DNA from: Treponema sp.
GTDB lineage: Bacteria; Spirochaetota; Spirochaetia; Treponematales; Treponemataceae
Assembly (NCBI GenBank): GCA_017551705.1
Contig: JAFZLA010000025.1
Location: forward strand, 1-51,184
Length of the DNA: 51,184 nucleotides
Direction of reading: 5' to 3'
Both the position numbers and the translations under genes were made by a program. Under the pieces are notes generated by a model. It saw only the letters and a list, made by a program, of their open reading frames with translations, searched no databases and was not told the origin of the DNA. Position 1 is the first letter of the stretch. The number at the start of each line of letters is the position of its first letter. Shown piece by piece: positions 39,844 through 47,828 of the stretch.

Positions 39844-40701
39844 GTTTTGTTCTGCCTCGGAAGCGCGGAAGTATTGGGGGCCGTCGTAGTCGGCCAAAGG
39901 CGGCTGGCCGCTTGCGATTTTTTGTTCGGCAAGGGCAAACAGGCTTTCTAGGCTTGTAAAACGGCCCTGCGCCGCAAGCAAGTCGTTCTGGCCAAACAAT
40001 CCGTTTTCTTTGCAAGCGTCGATGAAGGTCTTGGCCTCTTGGCCGCAGACAAGAATTTTGCCAGCCGCCGGTTTTTGGTCTTGCAAAGAATTTTCGTTTT
40101 GCGACGCTTCTTGGGCTTGCAAAGAATTTTCGTTTGCCGCCGACAAAAGTTTTTCTTCCAGCGCGCGCAAATCCCAGTCGTCGCAATTTAGAATTTCTTT
40201 TTTGTTCAAAAATGCCTTGGCGTAAAATTTGTCTTTATGCGCGTCGATTACAGGCAGGATTATTCCGTCAAAGTCAAGGAAGGGCCAGGCGTATGCGTCC
40301 AAAGTGTTTATGGCGTAAAGGGGGATGCGCGAAATCTTAGAATTTGTTTGCGATGTTTGCGGAGCAAACTCGCGGTCGGCATAAGCCGACCTGGCTTGCG
40401 ACATATTTTGGTTTTGCGACACGTTTTTGTCGGAATCGCTTCTTCCGCCAAAAAGTTCTATCGCCTTGAGCGCTGCAAAGCCCAAGCGCAAGCCGGTAAA
40501 GGAGCCTGGGCCTTCTGCCAAAACCGTGTAGTCCAAGTCGGCGGGCGTCAAGTCGGCCTGTTTTAAAACATAGTCGATGGCGGGCAAGAGCTTTTCGCTC
40601 TGTCTCATGCCGATGTCAAGGACAAGGCTTGCCAGATAGTCGTCGTTTTTTGCCGAAATAGTGATGCAAGAAATTGCTGTGTCCAAAGCCAGGGCTTTCA
40701 T
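39829..40701 (-). CDS. tsaB: tRNA threonylcarbamoyladenosine protein TsaB, with insertions
   Basis: Partner of TsaD and TsaE in making t6A37 of ANN-decoding tRNAs. The N-terminus ALALDTAISCITISAKND and the motif AEGPGSFTGLRLGFAALKAI (near residue 62) are diagnostic of the TsaB ASKHA fold. At 290 residues it is about 60 longer than usual. The excess lies in two Gln/Asn/Ser-rich stretches: about residues 92-122 (VSQNQNMSQARSAYADRE) and about 190-215 (NENSLQAQEASQNENSLQ). The second comes from an exact 20-base tandem repeat at 40080-40099 and 40116-40135. Its start overlaps the tsaE stop by four bases, and it is the last gene of the flagellar-linked operon. Confidence 0.92.
   Translation of the reverse strand: MKALALDTAISCITISAKNDDYLASLVLDIGMRQSEKLLPAIDYVLKQADLTPADLDYTVLAEGPGSFTGLRLGFAALKAIELFGGRSDSDKNVSQNQNMSQARSAYADREFAPQTSQTNSKISRIPLYAINTLDAYAWPFLDFDGIILPVIDAHKDKFYAKAFLNKKEILNCDDWDLRALEEKLLSAANENSLQAQEASQNENSLQDQKPAAGKILVCGQEAKTFIDACKENGLFGQNDLLAAQGRFTSLESLFALAEQKIASGQPPLADYDGPQYFRASEAEQNLPSA
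40080..40135 (-). repeat. In-frame tandem repeat inside tsaB
   Basis: CTTGCAAAGAATTTTCGTTT occurs exactly at 40080-40099 and 40116-40135. The 36-base period is 12 codons and keeps the frame. It encodes two copies of NENSLQ. Confidence 0.9.
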
Positions 40702-41144
40702 TTTGCCTCCCCAAAATTTTCGTAAGGCCAGTTTTCAACTTGAATGTCGCGGGCGTTGGGGTCGCTTGGGCTTACGTTCAACCTGATTATGATTGTTTTT
40801 TTTGGAAGCTCGTCCATTATTTTTTCGCTCCATTCAATCAGGCAAAGTCCGTCTCCGTAAATCATGTCCTCGGCGCCCAAATTGGCAAAGTCGTCCGCTC
40901 CCTGCAAACGGTAAACGTCAAAGTGATAAAGGGGCATCTTTCCTTGGTATTCCGAAATCAAGCAAAACGTGGGGCTTGTGATTGTGTCTGTTATTCCGAG
41001 AGCTAGGGCGATTCCTTTTGTGATTGTGGTCTTTCCTGCGGCCAAAGAGCCTTGAAGCGCCACGACATCGCCTTTCTTAAAATAAGCGCCTAGCCGTTGG
41101 CCAAGATCCACGGTTTCTTGGGCGCTCGACGTGTGGAATGTCAT
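40698..41144 (-). CDS. tsaE: tRNA threonylcarbamoyladenosine ATPase TsaE
   Basis: Small ATPase that drives the TsaB-TsaD complex in t6A synthesis. It has 148 residues. The P-loop is LQGSLAAGKTTITKGIA near residue 32. Family motifs SPTFCLISEY and PLYHFDVYRL follow, then LIEWSEKI near residue 105. Nothing is missing. The start ATG overlaps the upstream unknown gene (ATGA), and the stop overlaps the tsaB start. The trio is therefore translated as a unit, downstream of its own promoter at 41434-41462 and of the flagellar genes. Confidence 0.95.
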   Translation of the reverse strand: MTFHTSSAQETVDLGQRLGAYFKKGDVVALQGSLAAGKTTITKGIALALGITDTITSPTFCLISEYQGKMPLYHFDVYRLQGADDFANLGAEDMIYGDGLCLIEWSEKIMDELPKKTIIIRLNVSPSDPNARDIQVENWPYENFGEAK

Positions 41145-41404
41145 ATCGGCAGGGTTCCCGCGTTGTCGTTTTCGTTTATGTATTCTCTGATGGCTTTGAC
41201 AATCGGCAGGGCGGGGTAGTTGGGCTGGGTCAAAAGCTCGACTTCTATTATTTTGTCGCCAAGCGGTCCAGTCTCTATGCTGAATTCGATGTTTGAGTCT
41301 ACAATTTCTGTCGGCAACTTTAAGTTGGCGGTGGCCCGATAGCGCCTTATGTAATAAATCGCTCCAGGCTCCCGCTCAACGTTTTTTAGAGCAAGTACTG
41401 TCAT
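41141..41404 (-). CDS. Small protein of unknown function upstream of tsaE
   Basis: An 87-residue protein I do not recognise. The start is the ATG at 41404 because GGAG precedes it; the frame stays open nine codons further to a TTG. The sequence alternates short strands (IYYIRRYRATANLKLP, IEFSIETGPLGDKIIEVEL) and ends in a helix (LPIVKAIREYINEND), so it looks like a small alpha/beta domain. There is no signal peptide. It overlaps tsaE by four bases. Its place between the PilZ gene and tsaE suggests either a flagellar or a t6A-related role, and the sequence does not decide. Confidence 0.7.
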   Translation of the reverse strand: MTVLALKNVEREPGAIYYIRRYRATANLKLPTEIVDSNIEFSIETGPLGDKIIEVELLTQPNYPALPIVKAIREYINENDNAGTLPI

Positions 41405-41433
41405 ATTCTCCGTAGTCCAACTAATGTCCAAAC

Positions 41434-41462
41434 ATTATAGCGCAAACGTCTCTAAAAATCAA
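41434..41462 (-). promoter_or_regulatory. Promoter of the small unknown gene, tsaE and tsaB
   Basis: On the minus strand: TTGATT (41462-41457), 17 bases, TATAAT (41439-41434). The leader would be about 23 bases. It separates the t6A genes from pilZ transcription. Confidence 0.65.
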
Positions 41463-41479
41463 GCGAAACTGGGGCCTGA

Positions 41480-42556
41480 TCAATAATTGTAGACGTAGGC
41501 AAAAATGTCGTTTCTGTTCTTTTCGTCAATCTCTATGAACGAAATGTGGAGCGAAAACACTCCTGTTTCGTTGTTCTTTTGGGCGCTGACAATCAAGCCG
41601 TAAGCCTCAAATTCGCCTCTTTCGGGAATGTTTAGCTTGATCCAAAGCTTTTGGTCGCGCTTGATCGGCAATTTTGTCTGTATCATGCAGCCGCCGGCGC
41701 TTACGTCGGCCAAAACGCCTTCGTATTTGTTCTCCTTGGGAGCGTATATTAATTCGCCGCGCTTTCCTGTCTTTTCTTCGACCGCGCTAAAGAGGCATTG
41801 GTTTCCGATGTTGGCTCTTTTGAACTGGCGGCGGTTTTGCATGCTGACGGCGTTGGAATGGTTTATGACCATTTCGGGAACTCCGCCCGGTCCGTGCTGA
41901 AAGCGAATCACTCTTGAAGAAAGAACGTACTGGATGCTTTGCTTTGACATATAAGTCATTACAATCTTGTCCAGCGGCTTTGGGCAAAATTCCGTTCCCT
42001 CCAAATTTTTGGGAACTTCAAGGCTTATGCTGTCCTGGTCGTTTTTGAGAACCTTAAATGAATAAAAGCGGCCTCCTGTCGCCGGCAAGGTCATCGTCTC
42101 GCCTTCGGGAATGTTGTGGCTTGACGGAATGTTGTGCTGAAGGCGCTCGATTTTTTCCAGGCGGCTTTTAAGCTTAAAGAGTTCAAATATGTCGGCTTCG
42201 GCGTTCTTTTGCCTTAGCCTTACAAATTCTTGGCTCAAAAGATTGTCCAAGTATTCCGTGTCGTTCCAAAGATAGTAAATGTTTCTTGACTTGAACCTAA
42301 AGCAAATGTTGTAAAGCAAAAGAGCCTCTTGCCTGGTCAAAGAAATTTTTTTTGCCAAAGCTTGGACGTCTTTAAGCGTTGTGGGCCTGTTCTTTTGCGC
42401 CTCGATGTATTCGGGAGACTCCTTTCGCTTTTGCACTATCCTCCACAAAAGCCAAAGCACAAATAAAATTCCGATTCCAATCAAGGCTCCCGCCATGACT
42501 GTGTAGGGGAGGGCTGTCTGTCTTGCCGCCAAGGGCGATCCTGTCGCTATGTCCAT
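41480..42556 (-). CDS. Membrane-anchored PilZ-domain protein (c-di-GMP receptor)
   Basis: A 358-residue protein with one transmembrane helix at about residues 18-41 (TVMAGALIGIGILFVLWLLW). A cytoplasmic helical region of about 110 residues follows, then a YcgR-like beta domain from about 150 (GRFYSFKVLKNDQDSISLEV). The C-terminal PilZ domain carries both c-di-GMP motifs: RRQFKR near residue 245 (RxxxR) and DVSAGG near 290 (D/NxSxxG). It should therefore bind c-di-GMP. Its place right after fliD and an unknown gene suggests it adjusts motility, as YcgR does. AAGGAGG sets the start. The HD-GYP protein at 10080 could control its ligand. Confidence 0.88.
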   Translation of the reverse strand: MDIATGSPLAARQTALPYTVMAGALIGIGILFVLWLLWRIVQKRKESPEYIEAQKNRPTTLKDVQALAKKISLTRQEALLLYNICFRFKSRNIYYLWNDTEYLDNLLSQEFVRLRQKNAEADIFELFKLKSRLEKIERLQHNIPSSHNIPEGETMTLPATGGRFYSFKVLKNDQDSISLEVPKNLEGTEFCPKPLDKIVMTYMSKQSIQYVLSSRVIRFQHGPGGVPEMVINHSNAVSMQNRRQFKRANIGNQCLFSAVEEKTGKRGELIYAPKENKYEGVLADVSAGGCMIQTKLPIKRDQKLWIKLNIPERGEFEAYGLIVSAQKNNETGVFSLHISFIEIDEKNRNDIFAYVYNY

Positions 42557-42565
42557 GCCGCCTCC

Positions 42566-43156
42566 TTAAATGTTTTTGACCGCGTCGGCCAAGGCGGTCA
42601 GCCGCGGACTGATTTCGTATTCGGCCAAGTCGCCGAGCGTAACTGTGTCGCCGTTTGAAAGCGCGCCGTTAAGGTCGTTAAAGACCGGCATAAAGTCTTC
42701 AAAGAAGGCGCTCAAATCTTTTCCGTCTATCTTGATCGCCGCGAACCTTGCGGGGAACAATGTCGAAAGCGCTATTATGTGGCAAAAGTTGTCGACAATG
42801 TCGGCAAGGCGCGCGATCGAAGCCTTGGCCTTTGAGTCGCCGCCGTTTTGCAACTGCGCGGGGATTTGCGTCAAAAGCTCAACTGTGTCCTTTATGTTGG
42901 CGGCCGCGTTCTTGAATGCGTCGGCGACGGCGTCTTCGGAGACCACTGTTAGGTCGATTCTTTTGGCGCTGTCAATTGGTTGGTCGGCGGCTTTGTCAAA
43001 GTCTTCGGCCTTGATTTCTTTTCCGTCAACCTTGATTCCGATGGTCGCGCATTTATTTTGCGAGGCGGTTTGCTCAAAGGAGCGCAACACGTCTCCGACA
43101 GTTTTTTCGTTTTCCAATGTTATGTCAAGCTTTTGCTCGTTCAAATAAAGTTCCAT
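42566..43156 (-). CDS. Unknown protein in flagellar operon, between fliD and pilZ
   Basis: A 196-residue soluble protein I cannot name. Residues 1-75 look like a beta-grasp-type domain: MELYLNEQKLDITLENEKTV, then a helix VGDVLRSFEQTA, strand TIGIKVDGKEI and strand RIDLTVV. The remainder is helical (AFKNAAANIKDTVELL, IARLADIVDNFCHIIALS). It occupies the place where many bacteria have fliS, but lacks the FliS pattern, so a filament-cap or chaperone role is only a guess. AGAGGTGG precedes the ATG. It starts 15 bases after fliD and ends 9 bases before pilZ. Confidence 0.75.
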   Translation of the reverse strand: MELYLNEQKLDITLENEKTVGDVLRSFEQTASQNKCATIGIKVDGKEIKAEDFDKAADQPIDSAKRIDLTVVSEDAVADAFKNAAANIKDTVELLTQIPAQLQNGGDSKAKASIARLADIVDNFCHIIALSTLFPARFAAIKIDGKDLSAFFEDFMPVFNDLNGALSNGDTVTLGDLAEYEISPRLTALADAVKNI

Positions 43157-43171
43157 TTATTGCCACCTCTT

Positions 43172-45262
43172 TTAATTGTTGTTTCGCTGGTTCTGCTTTG
43201 TAAAGTTTGAGATTCCCTCTTGCTGCCGTTCAAGCGAATTGAGCGCGCCTTCCATTTGACTGTACTTGGCGCGCAGCTCGGCTTCCTTGTCGTCAAGCTG
43301 GCGCTCAAGTTTTGTTATCTTTTTTTGCGTTGAATCTATTTGCCTGTTGAGAATGCTGTCCTTGTTGGCCAATATTCCGCCTGTCTGGACGTAGCTTGTA
43401 AGCTGCTTGTCCATCAAGTAGCCTATGCCCGAGTCGACAATCAAGTCGCCGTCGGAATCGTAGCCAAAAATTTTCTTTATGTCTTCAAGGTTGTTCTTTA
43501 GATTTTCGTCAAGCTTTTTTTCGTCAATCTCAAGGTAGCCGCGCATCTTTCCTGGGTTGTAGCCCGAATAGTTTGTGGCGTTTGTCGAGATTCCGATTTG
43601 GTTGAGCATTGTTATTTCGGCATTTTCGGAATACTTGTATTGCGTCGAAATTATTTTTTGCATTGAGCCCTTTGCGTTGGAAAGGCTAAAGTCGTTGAAG
43701 AAGAGGCCCAGTTTTTTTTGGTAGCCTTCTTTTTCGTCGCTTGTAAGGTAGTCCAACTCTTGAATTATCTCGGGCTTGTTTTGGCTAAGAATGTTTATCT
43801 CGGCCACTGTCTGGTTGTACTTTCCTACAAATTGAATCAAGGCGTCCTTGGCGCTTTCGGTGTCGGGCTTGATTGAGATTGTCGCCGTCCTTTCGGTCTT
43901 GTCGTTGACATGCAAAGTCACTCCGGGAACAACGTCGTCGATGTCGTTTTGTGGGCGGGTGATTGTTATGCCTTCGTATTTTATCACAGCGTCTCCGGCC
44001 TGGCTTATGGCGTGAACGGCTTCGTAGCCCAAATCTTTTTTTGCGTCAAAGGCTGTCATCGCGCTCACTTCTAGCTCGACGCCGGTGTTGCGGTTTTTTA
44101 TGGCCAGCGCCTTAATGCCTGGGAACTGCTTTATGTCCAAGCCGATTGTGGCCGATTGGCCTTGTCCGCTTTTTGGGTCAAATTCCCAAACGACGGCGGG
44201 AACTTCGATTTCGTTTTCCGTTCCGTCGGCCATAACCGCGTACAAGACTGAATTGCTCCTGATTTCTTGCAAGTCCTCTTTGGGACGGTCGGGCGCTTGG
44301 ATTCCAGTTTCGCTGGATTTGTTGTCAACCGTCACGTCGCCAAAGGTTACGCTTCCCGCTCCGGGAATGTCAGGCTCGTCAAGGCCTTGGTTTATCGCGG
44401 CCGTAATGTCGCTTGTCTTTTTTGCTTGAATCGTAAACTCAACGCGCGAATTTTCGTTTGCAGTCACCGCCTGCGGAATCTTTATTTCGCCGCCGCCGCG
44501 AGGTCCGACCAAAAGTCCTGTCTTTGAAGCCTTGACGTTGGCGTTGGAAAGCTCGGGCATTCCTTCTTGTTCCGTCTCCGAGATTTTGTCGGCGGCGGGG
44601 GAGGACAGGTCGCTAGCGCGGGTTCCGAACGTCGTTGATTTTGAGGAAGTTTTTCGGACCATTTCCTTTTTGAGGGCGTAGTCCAAGGCGGCGTCTTCGA
44701 ATATCAAGCGGTTTTCGGCGCCGCTTTTTAGCGATTCTATCAAAAGGGCTTTTTGCCCCTTGTTGACGCCGATCAACGACGCCTTTATTGTGTTCGCGCC
44801 GCGCTTGTTCAAAGACTGTATGAAGTCCTCGATTTTTCCGCCGCGCCATTTGTACGAGATTGTTTTGTCGCCGGTTTTAAAAGTGTAAGTTCCTTCGGGA
44901 ACTTCTTCGCCTTTTGCAATTTCTTTGCTCAAAAAGCGGTCGCAAGTGGCCGGCGTGACCACGTCGATTTTAAAGGAATCAAAAGCCGCGTCCCGCCCGG
45001 CGTCGGCTGTTATTGCATATTCATCAGTTGAAGAGGCTAATTTGCTGTTAAAGGGGTTGTCATACGAGTAAAGTGTTTTAACGCTATCTCGCAGCGAGGA
45101 CATTTTTTGATTGACATCGCGCCAGGCGCTTTGTTGCGTCTTGTAAGTTTCGAGCGTATCCTGCTCCCTTGTAAGCGGGATGCGTTCGACTTTCATCAGA
45201 CCTTCTACGAGATCATTGGTTTTATATTTGTCGCTGACACCCGGTATGCCGATTCCTGCCAT
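43172..45262 (-). CDS. fliD: Flagellar hook-associated protein 2 (filament cap FliD)
   Basis: Caps the flagellar filament and helps flagellin fold into place; in spirochaetes it works in the periplasm. It has 696 residues, as in other treponemes. The FliD_N domain is at residues 1-105, with VSDKYKTNDLVEGLMKVERI and the conserved TQQSAWRDVNQKM. The FliD_C domain is in the last 250 residues, with ALIQFVGKYNQTVAEIN, MLNQIGISTN and LDENLKNNLEDIKKIFG, ending in a coiled coil (ITKLERQLDDKEAELRAKYS). The central 300 residues form variable insertions. flaG lies 30 bases upstream. The Shine-Dalgarno is weak (GGGGTT). Confidence 0.94.
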   Translation of the reverse strand: MAGIGIPGVSDKYKTNDLVEGLMKVERIPLTREQDTLETYKTQQSAWRDVNQKMSSLRDSVKTLYSYDNPFNSKLASSTDEYAITADAGRDAAFDSFKIDVVTPATCDRFLSKEIAKGEEVPEGTYTFKTGDKTISYKWRGGKIEDFIQSLNKRGANTIKASLIGVNKGQKALLIESLKSGAENRLIFEDAALDYALKKEMVRKTSSKSTTFGTRASDLSSPAADKISETEQEGMPELSNANVKASKTGLLVGPRGGGEIKIPQAVTANENSRVEFTIQAKKTSDITAAINQGLDEPDIPGAGSVTFGDVTVDNKSSETGIQAPDRPKEDLQEIRSNSVLYAVMADGTENEIEVPAVVWEFDPKSGQGQSATIGLDIKQFPGIKALAIKNRNTGVELEVSAMTAFDAKKDLGYEAVHAISQAGDAVIKYEGITITRPQNDIDDVVPGVTLHVNDKTERTATISIKPDTESAKDALIQFVGKYNQTVAEINILSQNKPEIIQELDYLTSDEKEGYQKKLGLFFNDFSLSNAKGSMQKIISTQYKYSENAEITMLNQIGISTNATNYSGYNPGKMRGYLEIDEKKLDENLKNNLEDIKKIFGYDSDGDLIVDSGIGYLMDKQLTSYVQTGGILANKDSILNRQIDSTQKKITKLERQLDDKEAELRAKYSQMEGALNSLERQQEGISNFTKQNQRNNN

Positions 45263-45292
45263 ATAACCCCGATGATGATCGCATGTGAGTTT

Positions 45293-45667
45293 TTAAATCA
45301 TTTGGTCAAACAAAAGACCCATGGTCTTTCGCATGTTGATTTTTATTCTCTGCATGTCCTCGGACGGTATTTCCTTAAGCACTTTGTTTGTGCTGGGGTC
45401 AACCACCCTGATTATAACGCTGTTCAATTCTTTGTTGACAGAGAATTGAAGCCTGCGTCCCATCACTTGATCCGACAGTTGCTGCAACTGCTGGACGTCA
45501 GCTTTGGTTTGGGCCATGTTCGCTTCAATGCTTTGAACGACGCTAGCGCCGTCAGCAATTTTAAGCGTTTGATCTACACTTCCTGTACCTGCACTAATAG
45601 GAACGGAATTGTAGCGCATTTGGCCATCCATTGCCAAAGACTGCCCTATGCTACTAATCGTATTCAT
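45293..45667 (-). CDS. flaG: FlaG family protein
   Basis: A 124-residue protein of the FlaG family, often found before fliD and affecting filament length. The C-terminal 70 residues carry the pattern: LQFSVNKELNSVIIRVVDPS, then TNKVLKEIPSEDMQRI. The N-terminal 50 residues are Ser/Gly/Gln-rich and likely flexible. AGGAGG lies 7 bases before the ATG. There is no obvious promoter of its own. It is downstream of the distal flaB gene with a terminator-like hairpin in between, so it probably relies on read-through. Confidence 0.88.
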   Translation of the reverse strand: MNTISSIGQSLAMDGQMRYNSVPISAGTGSVDQTLKIADGASVVQSIEANMAQTKADVQQLQQLSDQVMGRRLQFSVNKELNSVIIRVVDPSTNKVLKEIPSEDMQRIKINMRKTMGLLFDQMI

Positions 45668-45689
45668 AGGCGTTCCTCCTGAAAAATTA

Positions 45690-45721
45690 GGAAGAGGGAA
45701 GGGGCGCGCCTTCCCTTTTCC
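45690..45721 (-). terminator. Terminator-like hairpin between flaB and flaG
   Basis: GGAAGAGGGAAGG (45690-45702) pairs with CCTTCCCTTTTCC (45709-45721), 13 pairs including one G-T, with a 6-base loop. On the minus strand it is followed by CTAATTTTTC. It lies just before the flaG Shine-Dalgarno and should cut most flaB transcripts, letting a minority continue. Confidence 0.75.
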
Positions 45722-45776
45722 ACGTTCTTGCTAAAAAGATTACATCCAGTGATCTCTTTAACAATTGCGATTTAGA

Positions 45777-46625
45777 CTATCTCAACAATCCAAGAACATT
45801 CTGAGACTGTGAGTTGGCCTGAGCGAGCATCGCGGTTCCAGACTGTGTGAGAATCTGGTTCTTTGTATACTCAACCATTTCGGCAGCCATGTCTGTGTCG
45901 CGGATGCGAGACTCAGCGGCCTGAAGGTTTTCGGCAGCAACCTGTACTCCGTTAGACGCCATTTCGAAGCGGTTCTGGTAGGCGCCAAGGTCGGCGCGCT
46001 GCTTGCTAACCGTCTTCAAAGCTTCATCGACTGTTCCAATCGCTGTGTTGGCGCTTTCGGGCGAGGCAATGCTTACCTGCTCGTCTGTGCCCTGAGCTCC
46101 CTTAAGTCCAAGAGCCTGGGCTGTCATTGTGCCAATGTATACTCTCGCGTTCTGGTCCATGTTAGCGCCAATCTGGAACTGCATCACTCTCTCAGAGTTC
46201 TCGGCGAAGCCGCCTGTGAGAATGTTCATTCCGTTGAACTGAGCCTGGCTGGCAATGCGGTCAACTTCAGAAACAAGCTGAGAAACCTCTACCTGAATCT
46301 GCATGCGGTCTTCGTCGGAATAGATTCCGTTGGCAGACTGCACTGAAAGTTCGCGAATGCGCTGAAGGATGTCTGTAGTTTCCTGCAAGTATCCTTCTGT
46401 AGCCTGAATGAATGAAACACCATTCTGGATGTTTCTGTTAGCCTGGTTCAAGCCGCGGACTTGGCTGCGCATCTTCTCAGATACGGCCAATCCTGAAGCG
46501 TCGTCGCCGGCGCGGTTGATCTTTTCGCCAGAGCTAAGTTTTTCAATGTTGCCCATGATGGCGTCATTTGACATGCCAAGTGTGCGATCAGCATACAAAG
46601 CGCTCATGTTGTGGTTAATAATCAT
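45777..46625 (-). CDS. flaB: Flagellin FlaB, core filament protein (distal copy)
   Basis: Major protein of the periplasmic flagellar core. It has 282 residues from the ATG of [16 protein letters not shown], chosen because GGAGG lies 7 bases before it. Conserved D0/D1 ends are present: the N-terminal [20 protein letters not shown] and [13 protein letters not shown], and the C-terminal [20 protein letters not shown] and SQNVLGLLR. As usual for spirochaete FlaB, the variable D2/D3 region is short. There is no signal peptide, consistent with export by the flagellar type III system. It lies downstream of the other flaB copy with its own sigma-70-type promoter and a leader of about 217 bases. I do not assign a copy number (FlaB1/2/3). 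Confidence 0.96.
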   Translation of the reverse strand: MIINHNMSALYADRTLGMSNDAIMGNIEKLSSGEKINRAGDDASGLAVSEKMRSQVRGLNQANRNIQNGVSFIQATEGYLQETTDILQRIRELSVQSANGIYSDEDRMQIQVEVSQLVSEVDRIASQAQFNGMNILTGGFAENSERVMQFQIGANMDQNARVYIGTMTAQALGLKGAQGTDEQVSIASPESANTAIGTVDEALKTVSKQRADLGAYQNRFEMASNGVQVAAENLQAAESRIRDTDMAAEMVEYTKNQILTQSGTAMLAQANSQSQNVLGLLR

Positions 46626-46849
46626 GTTAAGCCCTCCATGTGTTATAAACTGCGTCACGTCTTGCAACGCGTCCTGTTCGCGCGGGCGATGCCGGTTTAT
46701 GCGCCCCCGGCACGTTTCAACCCCATTGCGAAAGGAAGAAAAGCTCTCGTTTGAAAGCGTTTCTTCCCTCCGCTGCGTTCAGCGCATGGCTGGGCTTGGT
46801 ATATGTCAAAGATCAAAGCGCGGTTGAAAGCGCGCCTATAGTTACTACA
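46626..46849 (-). promoter_or_regulatory. Long structured leader of the distal flaB
   Basis: If transcription starts near 46843, the mRNA has a leader of about 217 bases. On the minus strand it holds a 15-pair hairpin with one mismatch (46734-46767), a GCCGG/CCGGC hairpin (46690-46712) and a CGCG/CGCG hairpin (46668-46682) whose loop is AACAGGA. The Shine-Dalgarno context is ACATGGAGGG. Two GGA sites of CsrA type result, one in a loop and one at the ribosome site. I see no convincing gene in this gap. Confidence 0.55.
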
Positions 46850-46878
46850 ATTTTAGACCGATTTTATCGATTTGTCAA
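46850..46878 (-). promoter_or_regulatory. Sigma-70-type promoter of the distal flaB
   Basis: On the minus strand: TTGACA (46878-46873), 17 bases, TAAAAT (46855-46850). It lies in the gap between the two flaB genes, downstream of the terminator of the first. Confidence 0.75.
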
Positions 46879-46898
46879 GGCTTTTTGGGACCTAAAGA

Positions 46899-46949
46899 AA
46901 AGGGGGAGGGCAAGGAAATCTTAACGGTTTCCCTGTCCGTCCCCTCCTT
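46899..46949 (-). terminator. Terminator after the proximal flaB
   Basis: On the minus strand a purine-rich arm AAGGAGGGGACGG...GGGAAA pairs with TTTCC...CCCTCCCCCTT, followed by TTCTTT. The stem is long with a few mismatches. It starts about 18 bases after the flaB stop. Confidence 0.7.
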
Positions 46950-46967
46950 ATTGTAAGGTCAACTCGC

Positions 46968-47828
46968 CTATCTCAAGAGCGACAAAACGTTCTGGCTCTG
47001 TGTGTTCGCCTGGGCGAGCATCGCAGTTCCGGCCTGCTGGAGAACTGAGTTCTTTGTGAACTCAACCATCTGGGCGGCCATGTCTGTGTCGCGGATGCGG
47101 CTTTCTGAAGCCTGGAGGTTCTCAGCTCCGATGTCGAGGCCGCGAACGGCGTACTCCATGCGGTTCTGATAGGCGCCAAGGTCGGCGCGCTGCTTGTTGA
47201 TTCTCTTGAGGGCTTCGTCGATTACGCCGATAGCGTGGTTGGCGTCATCCGGAGCGGCCAAGTTGATCTTGTCGCCAGTTCCGATTTCGCGAACTCCAAG
47301 GGCTTCGGCTGACATTGTGCCGATGAAAACCTGCATTCTCTGGTCCATGTTGGCGCCGATGTGGAACCACATAGAGCCTGTGACGTTGTTTTCGCCAGTG
47401 GGCTGGGCAAAGCGGCCAGTGAGCATGTTCATGCCGTTGAACTGGGCGCTAGAAGCGATGCGGTCAACCTCAGAAACGAGGGCGCTTACTTCTACCTGGA
47501 TCTGCATGCGGTCTTCGTCGGAATAGATTCCGTTAGAGGCCTGGACAGCAAGCTCGCGGATGCGCTGCATGATGTCGGTTGTCTCTTGGAGATATCCTTC
47601 CGTTGTCTGGATGAAGCTGATGCCGTTCTGGGCATTCTCTGAAGCCTGGTTCAAGCCGCGAATCTGGGCGCGCATTTTTTCAGAAACAGCAAGTCCTGAA
47701 GCGTCGTCGCCGGCGCGGTTGATTCTTTCGCCTGATGAGAGTTTTTCCATGTCTTTGGAGAGACCAAGACCCGTTACGCCGAGTTGACGATTGGCGTACA
47801 TAGCTGACATGTTGTGGTTGATAACCAT
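46968..47828 (-). CDS. flaB: Flagellin FlaB, core filament protein (proximal copy)
   Basis: Second core flagellin, 286 residues from the ATG of [16 protein letters not shown], which follows AAGGAGG by 7 bases. The D0/D1 signatures are [20 protein letters not shown] and [13 protein letters not shown] at the N-terminus, and [20 protein letters not shown] and SQNVLSLLR at the C-terminus. It is clearly a paralogue of the gene at 45777, differing most in the middle ([15 protein letters not shown]). Its promoter is sigma-28-like, unlike that of its neighbour, so the two copies may be controlled differently. The leader has two hairpins exposing GGA, and phased A/T tracts lie upstream of the promoter. 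Confidence 0.96.
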   Translation of the reverse strand: MVINHNMSAMYANRQLGVTGLGLSKDMEKLSSGERINRAGDDASGLAVSEKMRAQIRGLNQASENAQNGISFIQTTEGYLQETTDIMQRIRELAVQASNGIYSDEDRMQIQVEVSALVSEVDRIASSAQFNGMNMLTGRFAQPTGENNVTGSMWFHIGANMDQRMQVFIGTMSAEALGVREIGTGDKINLAAPDDANHAIGVIDEALKRINKQRADLGAYQNRMEYAVRGLDIGAENLQASESRIRDTDMAAQMVEFTKNSVLQQAGTAMLAQANTQSQNVLSLLR

